DNA of 64,000 bases, taken from the NCBI GenBank assembly GCA_019843655.1, contig JACDQD010000011.1, positions 8,536,604 to 8,600,603 of the forward strand. The letters run 5' to 3'. The translations under genes and the position numbers were made by a program. This document shows, piece by piece, positions 9,901-18,369 of this stretch (its first letter is position 1; every line of letters starts with the position of its first letter). The notes under the pieces were generated by a model. That model ran no database searches. It was not told where the DNA came from and saw only the letters and a list, made by a program, of their open reading frames with translations. Source of the DNA: Lethocerus indicus. Lineage: Eukaryota; Arthropoda; Insecta; Hemiptera; Belostomatidae.

Positions 9901-12189
9901 TGAGAGTTAGTACAGTCAATTAAAATAAGGCTCCCATTCATGCATTGAACCGTTCAAAATTTTGGTGGGTATACCGTAGATTTGCCGTGTTTCCGTCTCC
10001 TCTCGCTGGTTCGGTCTTTCGCCAGACCGGTTTCGGCCGCTCGCCGTCTTCAGCAGCGGTGTTAGTCACCATCGGCACTTTGGATGTTTTTCGGCCATCC
10101 TCACTGCACTGTCACTTGTACTTTATCCAGTACACTTGTACAGTGACACATCCAAAAGTGCTAAAAGTGACTTCGGCGAGCAGCCGAAACCGGTCTGGTG
10201 AAAGACCAAAGCAGCGAGAGGAGAGAGAAACACAACAAATCTGCGGTATTCCAACCCCTTGCAGATCACCAAACAGGTATTCTTAACTCTATTATCCTTA
10301 TATTATTAATTTTCAGCTACGATTGTTACATTGCTTATTATGATTGTATTAATAATTCTCAGGCTAAAGTTATATTAAAACGGGTGAACATCGTTGAAGC
10401 GCAAGTAGCGCTTGGAGGGCATGAAGTCGAGTTGAAGAGTATTTTTCATTACACTCGCGAGAGTCTTTCATTTTCTCTCGCTTGTTCGTCCCTAAGCGAA
10501 ACCGGTTCCGCCGGTTTCGACTCCCGGTATAGCTCCGCCAGAAATATACCGAAATGCTGTATTAAACATCGGAGCGCAACTTCTGCCCTTATACCAGCCG
10601 ACGTTTGTAAACACATGAATATTGCCGAATTCCTTTAAAAAAAAGGGACCAAAACTCCTCTGCAGCTTTAAAAATAGATTTCGTCTATTCCTTTATTTCT
10701 TTTATACAACTGTCATTGAACTGTGACGGCGTTAGGCAAGAGGGGTGGTCAAGGTCCCGACACTGGCTAATTGACCTTCGGGAGGAGATGAGTGTCCCTC
10801 CCCCATTATAAATACATCAAGCCGCTTGACCGCTAAGTCCTCTGGGGGGAAATTTTTATAATAACTTCGTCCTCGACGCGTCCGGACAACAGCTCATACC
10901 AACCTTTTGGCACGATGAAGACAGGTGCCGACCGCATGTTATATTTGTAATAAAAAAAAAATACGCGTACGATCATCAAATCCGAACTCGTTAGTAATAA
11001 TACTATTTATAGTTCGAAGGCGTTAGTACGACTAAAAAATAGCATTTTTCTAGCATCAAATTAATTTTTGCCATTCAATTACGACACTCCGGAAGTATCG
11101 GTTCTAGTACAACGAGTGCGAGAGGTAATTTGAATATTCTACTGCATTCTACAATTTGCCTAAAAGTTTTTTTTTTAACTTCATTTATTGTACAATCAAC
11201 TATGTGCCAGTTATAGGTACAATTGCGGTTTTGTTTGATTAGTTTCACTTGTTGGGAATGGAATTTAAGGAAGCGTGATTTTGCGACTTCGTCCACTGTT
11301 GGTATGTTGAGGTCATTATGGATTGTTCGGTTAGAAACATACCAGGGAGCATTAAGGATGGTACGAAGGACTTTTGACTGGAATGTTTTGATGCGAGCAA
11401 TGTTGGATTTCTTGGCGGAACCCCATAGTTCTATTCCGTTTTAGTATGGCTTTATATATTGTCAGTTTGTTGACTATTGTAAGTTTTGATGTCCTTATCA
11501 AAAGAGGTATCAACAGTCCAAATTTACGATTTAGATCTGTTCTTTTCTTGCCTAAAAGTAATAATAATAAACTTAACTGAAGCCCGATTGAGGGATAACG
11601 AAACGTGATGGATTTTATAATGCTATATTTATCTGTTGCTAGAAATACTGTGACGGATTGTACCGCCTGAGAATTGTAACGCGTACCATATGTTCTGCCT
11701 TTCATGAAACTGCCATGACTGCAATGAATTGTATTTCGCAGAGTGCAAGCCCGGCGACGAATGGATGCAGGACTGCAACCGGTGCACTTGCCACGAGGGC
11801 GGTGCCATATGCACGAAGAGGCTTTGCGCTACAGGTCCGCTCGTCAATATCAAGACCAAGCGTGACGTGAGCCACGTGACAAGTACGCTATACTTCATCG
11901 CACTTAGTTCGACACCGACCAATACGATGAGTTTAGGCTAAGAACAAAATTCTCCAAAATTCTTGACGCGATAAGAGACCGTCCTGTTTTCCGAAGCTCG
12001 TATTTCATTTCGGGGCTTACGAGGTGTGATTTACCGCAGAGTAAAATTGACGCTTTTACAGACTGCAAGCCGGGTGACGTCTGGAAACAGGACTGCAACA
12101 GCTGCAGATGCAGCGCAGACGGAGGGGCGATCTGCACCAAGAGGCTGTGCGGCGACGAATCGAGCTACTCCATTAAGCTGTCCTCGTAA
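6940..12189 (+). CDS. Gene A: secreted three-domain pacifastin-type inhibitor precursor
   Basis: Four exons: 6940-6985, 9744-9905, 11742-11882, 12062-12189; 158 codons before the stop. Exon 1 is a signal peptide (MRALLVLFFAAAVLA). All introns are phase 1. PLD1 is a four-Cys form; PLD2 and PLD3 are six-Cys with CTKRLC, so the predicted P1 is Lys and trypsin-like proteases are the likely targets. Intron 1 holds a truncated TTAA MITE and FB1 copy 5; intron 2 holds FB1 copy 6 and a LINE fragment. The linking of exon 2 to exon 3 rests on the donor A|GTTAGT; if unused, a TAG 3 nt further on ends a 70-aa, one-domain product. Family membership is firm, the joining a little less so. Confidence 0.75.
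6986..8380. other. Gene A intron 1, first part
   Basis: AT-rich intronic DNA with no PLD-like exon or recognised transposon protein. Confidence 0.5.
8390..8563 (+). mobile_element. TTAA MITE, 5'-truncated
   Basis: Right part of the MITE seen whole at 40793-41015, ending GGCCCATAGAGGG and followed by TTAA (8564-8567). The left end is missing. Confidence 0.7.
9435..9606. mobile_element. FB1 copy 5
   Basis: Left arm with an intact hammerhead-like core on the minus strand (9479-9515), joined to the long right terminus (CACGAAACAGGTATTCTAAA). Most of the right arm is missing. Confidence 0.65.
9744..9905 (+). CDS. Gene A exon 2: four-Cys PLD1
   Basis: Acceptor TTTCAG at 9743. Domain CRPGTTKTDANGHN-CVC-STRAVWNC-PQISP keeps C1, C3, C4 and C5; the C2 position is Gly and the C6 position is Pro. 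IHKR follows. The exon belongs to the same subfamily as the first PLDs of genes B and C (CSRLAVWEC). The in-frame TAG at 9908-9910 sits just inside the intron. Confidence 0.75.
9965..10277. mobile_element. FB1 copy 6
   Basis: Both arms present with a short core. The left arm carries ACTTCAG-like changes: stem I has become GCTG/TGGC, still pairable by wobble. The right arm lacks the CTGAAGA half of the motif. Confidence 0.65.
10278..10400. repeat. Duplicated segment: empty site for the mariner at 6048
   Basis: Matches the sequence on either side of the mariner (about 5907-6047 and 6616-6680), including GATTGTATTAATAATTCTC, where the mariner copy has TA-element-TA. Confidence 0.7.
11160..11590 (-). 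mobile_element. Jockey-like LINE 3' fragment
   Basis: Minus strand encodes pieces of a non-LTR reverse transcriptase C-terminus (SKLTIVNKLTIYKAILK; VAKSRFLKFHSQ) with frameshifts and an A-rich end at about 11165. Close to the copy at 34590. Lies in gene A intron 2. Confidence 0.7.
11742..11882 (+). CDS. Gene A exon 3: six-Cys PLD2
   Basis: Acceptor ATTTCGCAG. CKPGDEWMQDCNRCTC-HEGGAICTKRLC with P1 Lys, then a tail with KTKRD. Donor A|GTACGC, phase 1. Closest relative in the window is gene F exon 2. Confidence 0.85.
12062..12189 (+). CDS. Gene A exon 4: six-Cys PLD3 and stop
   Basis: Acceptor CGCTTTTACAG. CKPGDVWKQDCNSCRC-SADGGAICTKRLC, P1 Lys, short tail, TAA 12187-12189. Confidence 0.85.
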
Positions 12190-12404
12190 TTCCTCTAAAC
12201 GACAGAAATCATAGACAACAATATGTATTAATATTACTCAATTTCACTTGTTCCCATCTGTAATCAGTGTATAATGTCGATCAAAATTGGATACATTTTG
12301 AAATATATTTTTGGTAAAATGTGAAAACCTCATTTCATTCCTACCCTGTGAATAAGTGTACATAAAAAAAAGAAAATGTGAGTTTATGTAAGTTAGCGAG
12401 AGTC

Positions 12405-12970
12405 GAAGGGAGCTGATACCGCTACTGAAGATGTCGAGCAGACGAAACCAGAGAGAGTCATCACACAAATTTGGTCAATATTAGGTTCTGACTTCCAAAT
12501 ATATATGACAGACCTATCTGGTATTCTGTATTTACGACCATAAAAGTTTTCCTGTTGAAAATTAATTGGAAAATTTTATTTTTAGTAATTTAGTTAATCG
12601 GTGCAAGAGCACCCATCGAACTTTAGTTAAGTACAATTCCGCACAACCCTCAGTGGGGCGCTAGTTAATCGGTGCTAGTGCACCCAACCAACTTTAGTTA
12701 AGTACATTTCCGCACCACCCTCAGGGGGCGCTGGTTTATCTGTGCGAGTGGTTCCAACGAACTTTAGTTAAGTACATTTCCTCACCACGCTCAGGGGGGC
12801 GCTAGTTAATCGGCAGCAGTGACAGTGCAGTGAGGATGGCCAAAGTGCCACAGTGACTAGGTGGGCAGCAGAAACCCGTCTAGCAGAAGACCAACCCAGC
12901 GGGAGGAGACAGAAACACTCGAAATCTACGGTATCCCAATACCTCGCAGACCACAATACAGCTATCCTAA
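12405..12970. mobile_element. FB1 copy 7 with three minisatellite units
   Basis: Core sequence (TTGGTCAATATTAGGTTCTG), then units at about 12605-12800, then a diverged right arm (GCAGCAGAAACCCGTCTAGC). The same diverged arm starts each of the D1, D2 and D3 repeats. Confidence 0.65.
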
Positions 12971-13175
12971 ACTATTCGCTGTGTATTTTAAATATCACAA
13001 TATTCCAATTGACCCATTGTTAAAAATTCAATACTTGTTGCGCCTTCGCTAATTTTTATTTATCGAGTGCACGATCGACAATTGAGGATAACGACATCAC
13101 AATAGATCATTTAGTCCATCGCATCCGGTCGAATTTTATGTTAATTGGCCCAAGCAAGAATAGCATTGTGTTCGC

Positions 13176-13225
13176 CCAATTGATTGGAATTGTTTACCGC
13201 GGCACACCTGAAATTGAATATAAAA
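13176..13225 (+). promoter_or_regulatory. Gene D1 promoter: CCAAT palindrome and TATA
   Basis: CCAATTGATTGG (13176-13187) is two CCAAT boxes in inverted repeat; TATAAAA follows at 13219-13225. The same pair precedes D2 (18220, 18263), D3 (23115, 23158) and D4 (27042, 27084). Confidence 0.6.
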
Positions 13226-13279
13226 CTGTCAGCTCCTGCTGGATTCGATGCATTCATGTACCGAGCAACGGATAGAGCC

Positions 13280-13325
13280 ATGAACCGGTTTATCGTGCTA
13301 TTCCTCTTCAGCGTCTGTTTGGCAG
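13280..13325 (+). CDS. Gene D1 exon 1: signal peptide
   Basis: MNRFIVLFLFSVCLA plus one base, donor G|GTATAT, phase 1. An upstream in-frame ATG at 13256 would add MYRATDRA. Confidence 0.8.
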
Positions 13326-13428
13326 GTATATCTAGGACATAGTCAAATTTTATCCTTGTATCGAGACTAATAATTCAAATAGTACTCTTAAGCGAGCCTC
13401 AGTTTAAATGGATACCCGCGGCAATATC

Positions 13429-13658
13429 ATGGGCCCGTGTAACTTTCAGGTCACATTTCAATTTATCGAGATTTTACCAAATAATTATAGCTTTTTTCGC
13501 GGGATTGCGCATAAATCTTAATCCTATAACGTTGTCAAGACAACCAATATCAATATCAATTTTTTTTCATTTGCATATATAATTATAAACCTATAATTGC
13601 TGATTTTTCGTTCCGCCAATTTTTTTGGATTTAAAATAAAAATTCGGCCCATAGAGGG
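13429..13658 (+). mobile_element. TTAA MITE in D1 intron 1
   Basis: Right end GGCCCATAGAGGG plus TTAA (13659-13662); the left end is eroded to ATGGGCCCG. Same position as in D2 and D3, absent from D4. Confidence 0.75.
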
Positions 13659-15001
13659 TTAATATATAACGTAAAAAAGTTGTAGAAGTGTTTAATACCC
13701 CCTATGATGGCCAGATTTGGATTATTGGCGAAATGATAATTTAAAACGTTGTTCGAAACACTTCAAAACCTGTAGTGTTCTAAACAAGGAAGTATTGTCA
13801 TATGGACCTGAGGATTACACTAAGGTCACACTACCCAGAATTTATGTTTGACATTATTTTTTCTGATTAAATTTCTGTTCCCGACAATTAGATTTGTGCC
13901 ATCATTCTTTCGATCGTCTGTTTGTACTCGGTGACTCGTTCAAATGCCAGTGATAAGACCCGTGAATGTGCCTTTTTTATCGTGTATTTTATTATTAAAT
14001 TAACGCTCCGGTAGACGCAGAGATGAAATTTTAATGGAGCTTATAGGACTTTTAAGGTAGGACTGGATTAAGATTAACCGCTCTGGTATGCTTCAGTCCA
14101 ATCTGAGATCACCTATTTACCTTTTGGCAAAAAACTCATTTTGTTACTAATTGATAAAGTTATGTACAGTTTCATTTTTGATAATAAGTTTGATTACCAC
14201 TGTAATGGCGAACGCGAATAGTTTTCATTATATTGAAGATGCCGACAATTATGGTATATTAGAGCCTAATTGATGGATTTCCCTAAGAACTTCCCCACTA
14301 AATGGATTCAGGAAAACTACTGTTTCCTATATAGTTAATAATGCAGGTACCGCAATCTCTGTTATGATGAAATTTTGCCCGTTAAGTAAAACAAAAAGTA
14401 GTTTATTTAAAGACTATCTTGTCACAGGATTAAATCGCTGAAAATATTTCGGGCCCATCCGACTAAACAGTAGCGGTGTTTTTTCTCTCTAGCGCGGATA
14501 AGCGTTTGGTGAAGCTCCGTTTCCGCGAAGCCGAACCAACCGCCTTCGTTCTATTTAGCGTACGATAACGAATACGGACGATGGAGGCGATAAATATAAA
14601 CGCGATGTTAGTCAATAAAACAGTGTTGACGGTACAGCTGTTAACGAACCATAGCTTCTAACGAACAATGGCTTCAATTAGGAGTCAGACATGTCGCCGG
14701 CTCCCGGTTGCCTTCCCACCAAACTAGGATGAACGATACGAACACCGTCGTTAATTAAAGTATTGTAATAACTCTCTATTTGGACATCACCGAATACTGA
14801 AATTCGTTATTTTGAACTATATATTATATTCACGATATATAAATTTAATATTCTGACTCCGACATATTTCAAATATAGTTTTATATATTTCAAATATATT
14901 TCAAATTGAGTTTTTCAACCATACTTTTTCGATCTTGAATTGAGTTCAGTGCAATTTTCACTTCATCATTTGTCGATCGACGATCTAAAACAGCGTTAAT
15001 T

Positions 15002-15526
15002 ACCGTATGTTTGTTGGGTTTCTGTCTCCTCTCGGTGGTTTGATCTTTTGCGAGACCGGTTTCGGCCTTTCGCCATCTTCAGTAGCGGTGTTAACCACTA
15101 TTGGCACTTTGGATGTTTTTCGGGCATCCTCAATTCAATGTAACTGTCACTTGTACTGTGGTTAAAGTCTTCATTATATATTTGACCATACAACTGGTCA
15201 CAACTATTAGGTTCTACTTCCAAATATATGACAGGAAACCTATCCGGTATTGTGTATTTACGATCACAAACGTTTTCCTGTTGATCAAAAATATACTTGA
15301 AAGAGTTTCTGCACCACCCTTAGGGGCGCTAGTTTCGGTGCAAGTGTACCCAAGGAACTTTGGTTTTCGGGCATGTGAGAGTACAAGTGACAGAGTGATA
15401 GTACAATTGAGGATGCCCCAGAAACATCCAAAGTGCCAATAGTGGATGACACCGCTGCTGAAGATGGCGAGCGGCTGAACGGACCTACGGTATTCCAACC
15501 CCTCGGAGACCGCAAAAAGGTATGTT
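15002..15526. mobile_element. FB1 copy 8 in D1 intron 1
   Basis: Left arm from ACCGTATGTTTG, core with one minisatellite unit (TTAGGGGCGCTAG), right arm ending GGTATGTT. Flanks AAAACAGCGTTAATT (14987-15001) and AAAACAGCGTCAATT (15527-15541). Gene D4 has the uninterrupted site. It ends 22 nt before exon 2. Confidence 0.8.
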
Positions 15527-15548
15527 AAAACAGCGTCAATTGTTTCAG

Positions 15549-15691
15549 TCGCATTTGCGGCCAAATGTCGCGAGGGCGATGTGGAGGAGGATGAGTGCAA
15601 TACCTGCGTCTGCACAGACGGCGAATTCGCCTGCACCCGGAAGCTGTGTCTGGCCCCAGCGTTAAAGTGAGGCGCCAAATCGGTGTACCAG
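15549..15691 (+). pseudogene. Gene D1 exon 2: PLD1, frameshifted
   Basis: VAFAAKCREGDVEEDECNTC then VC-TDGEFACTRKLC, six Cys, P1 Arg. One base lost in GGCCCCAGC (five Cs in D2 and D3) leads to TGA 15668-15670. The donor G|GTTCTG is intact. Confidence 0.8.
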
Positions 15692-15922
15692 GTTCTGAAA
15701 TTCGGTTTTTACTATTCTTGTACAGTGTAGTTATACACCACGGTATCAACAACGTACTGCGTGTTGCGATGATGGGACATCGGCGACTTGTTGTCGATGT
15801 TCTATCTTCATTCCAACCGTTTCCTACATTCAACAACAGATGCATAGCGACTGACAATTATATATAACGTTATATATATTTTTCAGGGACTGGTATATAT
15901 ATATATATATTTTTTTTTGCAG

Positions 15923-16048
15923 GTCCTGAGGAGCCACAATGCGAAAAGGGCACTAAGTGGCAAGAGGACTGCAACAAGTGTTTCTGTAGCGAAACAGGCG
16001 TAGCTTTCTGCACCAAGAGGGGATGTGTGCGAAAGACGCGAAGCCCAG
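15923..16048 (+). CDS. Gene D1 exon 3: PLD2
   Basis: Acceptor TTTTTTTTGCAG. CEKGTKWQEDCNKCFC-SETGVAFCTKRGC, then KTRSPG; donor G|GTGAGA, phase 1. The only D1-D3 copy that keeps the phase needed for exon 4. Confidence 0.8.
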
Positions 16049-16364
16049 GTGAGATTATAACAGGTTCAGATTATAACTGAAAAAATATACATTTTTAAAA
16101 ATTTAAAATAAGGTAAAATGCGTAAATAATAAGTTCGTCTCGCTCGTTTCACTATTTCGTCTCGGACAATTGATTTATTTTCCAATCCAATAGCAGTTAC
16201 AATCACAAATTTTATATAAGGCACTTGGCCAGATTACTGCTGCCTGTGAATTATAAATTCCATCACCGTTTCTTTACTGTAATTAGTTTGTTTTATATAG
16301 TTTCAACCCTTTGAAATTCAGGCCATTTTCGCCACCGATAAAACGAAAATTGATAAAAATTTCA

Positions 16365-16535
16365 AAATACCTGTTTTGTGGTCTGCGAGGGATTGGAATA
16401 CCGTATATTTCGCTCGTCTCCTCTCGCCGGTTTGGTCTTTCGCTAGACCGGTTTCGGCCGCTCGCCATCTCCAGTAGCGGTGTCAGTCCTTTTGATGTTT
16501 TGTGGGCATCCTCACTGCACTGTCACTGTCGGATG
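16365..16535. mobile_element. FB1 copy 9 (solo left arm) in D1 intron 3
   Basis: Begins ATACCTGTTTTGTGGTCTGC and keeps the arm through the CACTGCACTGTCACTGTC segment. The hammerhead core carries CTGGAGA instead of CTGAAGA. Confidence 0.65.
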
Positions 16536-16647
16536 TCGGATTGTCCGTCGAAATCTCGGGAATTCGAGTCTCCGCCATATTCGATATTTAGCCCAGATCG
16601 GTTTTTTTTGTCACGAGACTTATACTTCCATATTGTTCATATTGCAG

Positions 16648-16742
16648 GTAGCTGCAGTCCACGAGACGAATGGATGGAGGGGGATATGCATTGCTTCTGT
16701 TCGGATATGGGCGAACCCCACTGCGTACCAAAGCAGAACTAG
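16648..16742 (+). CDS. Gene D1 exon 4: four-Cys PLD3 and stop
   Basis: CSPRDEWMEGDMHCFC-SDMGEPHCVPKQN, stop. C2 is replaced by Asp and C6 by Asn. A UTR donor TTTAG|GTACA follows at 16755. Confidence 0.8.
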
Positions 16743-17119
16743 TAATTGGATTTAGGTACATTAATTTGAGCTGTTTACATCGTGTCAGAATAACGCAGTA
16801 ACGCCAAGATAAGAATCGGTGCAAAAGTGATTTGTGTCGAAATAAATTGCGAGAATTATTTAATACGTTTTAATACAAAATATTCATGGCATGATGCTAG
16901 GAAATTTATTATAGGAAATTAATTTAATTCGCCTCGGTCTCTATATTGGGAAGATTTCGATACTGTGCACAAATAAGACTTTATAGATAAATAAAGTTAG
17001 CTATCCCGGTAACTCTAGTACGGTTTATTCTTGCCGCTATGACACACCTAAACAATGTTTGTGCAGATTGTGTTGTCCGTTTATTATGTTGTTCATGCTA
17101 AAAATGTTCAATGTTTCAG

Positions 17120-17192
17120 GAGAACACCGTGGAACTACACCGGACTGTTGGGACTGTACTAACGCATGTGACTGCGTAAAATTCTGAATAAA
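17120..17192 (+). terminator. Gene D1 non-coding 3' exon and poly(A) signal
   Basis: Acceptor AATGTTTCAG, then GAGAACACCGTGG and AATAAA at 17187-17192. Conserved downstream of D2, D3, D4 (twice) and E. Confidence 0.65.
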
Positions 17193-17399
17193 TAATTGAA
17201 ACACGAAATTCTAAAATGTACGCCCAGCATTTTATTCATATCCCTTTCCCGACGCCGGCCACAGTTATAAATATTTGTGTACGCTTTTGTTGCATCTCGG
17301 TTTGCGATCGGAATGTTGTCAATGGAAATGGTTCAGAGAATTTAGACTCTAAAGGACAGAAATAATAGACAAAATTGTATTTAATATTACTCAAGTTTA

Positions 17400-18010
17400 C
17401 TTGTTCCAATCTGTAATCACAGTATAATGTACAAATTTGGCCAATATTAGGTTCGGACTTCCAAATATATAACGGGAAACCTATCCGGTATTGTGTATTT
17501 ACGATCATAAATGTTATCCTGTTGAAAATTTCTTGAAAAAAGTTTATTTTTAGTAATATACTTAATGGGTGCGAGTGCACCCATCGAACTTTAGTTAAGT
17601 ACATTTCCGCACCACCCTCAGGGGGCGCTAGTTTATTTGTGCGAGTGGTCCCAACGAACTTTAGTTAAGTACATTTCCGCACCACCCTCAGGGGGCGCTA
17701 GTTTATTTGTGCGAGTGGTCCCAACGAACTTTAGTTAAGTACATTTCCGCACCACACTCAGGGGGGCGCTAGTTTATCTGTGCAAGTGGTTCCAACGAAC
17801 TTTAGTTAAGTACTTTTCCTCACCACGCTCAGGGGTGTGCTGGTTAATCGGTGCAGGTGACAGTGACAGTGCAGTGAGGATGGCCAAAGTGCCACAGTGA
17901 CTAGGTGGGCAGCAGAAACCCGTCTAGCAGAAGACCAATCCAGCGGGAGGAGACAGAAACACTCGAAATCTACGGTATCCCAATACCTCGCAGACCACAA
18001 TACAGCTTTC
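17400..18010. mobile_element. FB1 copy 10 with four minisatellite units, between D1 and D2
   Basis: Core from TGTACAAATTTGGCCAATAT, units at about 17580-17850, then the same diverged right arm as copy 7. Marks the repeat boundary between D1 and D2. Confidence 0.65.
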
Positions 18011-18323
18011 CTAAACTATTCGCTGCGTATTTTTAATATCACAATATTCCAATTTACCCATTGTTAAAAATGCAATACTTGTTGCGCCTTCGCTAATTAT
18101 TATTTATCGATTGCACCATCGACAATTGAGGATAACGACATCACAATAGATCATTTAGTCCAGCGCATCCGGTCGAGTTTTATGTTAATTGGCCCAAGCA
18201 AGAATAGCATTGTGTTCGCCCAATTGATTGGAATTGTTTACCGCGGCACACCTGAAATTGAATATAAAACTGTCAGCTCCTGCTGGATTCGATGCATTCA
18301 TGTACCGAGCAACGGGTAGAGCC

Positions 18324-18369
18324 ATGAACCGGTTTATCGTGCTATTCCTCTTCAGCGTCTGTTTGGCAG
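18324..18369 (+). CDS. Gene D2 exon 1: signal peptide
   Basis: Same peptide as D1, MNRFIVLFLFSVCLA, donor G|GTATAC. Confidence 0.8.

Larger units (their letters stand above)
13280..17192 (+). pseudogene. Gene D1: three-PLD pacifastin gene with a frameshift
   Basis: Exons 13280-13325 (MNRFIVLFLFSVCLA), 15549-15691, 15923-16048, 16648-16755 with stop TAG 16740-16742, and a non-coding 3' exon from 17120 with AATAAA 17187-17192. PLD1 is six-Cys (CTRKLC, P1 Arg), PLD2 six-Cys (CTKRGC, P1 Lys), PLD3 four-Cys. In exon 2 a C run is one base shorter than in D2 and D3, which puts TGA at 15668-15670 after PLD1. This may be a real lesion or a homopolymer read error. The start is the second of two in-frame ATGs, chosen because gene E only has MNRS. 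Confidence 0.7.

Noticed and set aside
12768..12956. Recurring minus-strand ORF beginning MWSAR, at three places
   Set aside because: Lies entirely in the FB1 diverged arm and minisatellite of the D repeats.
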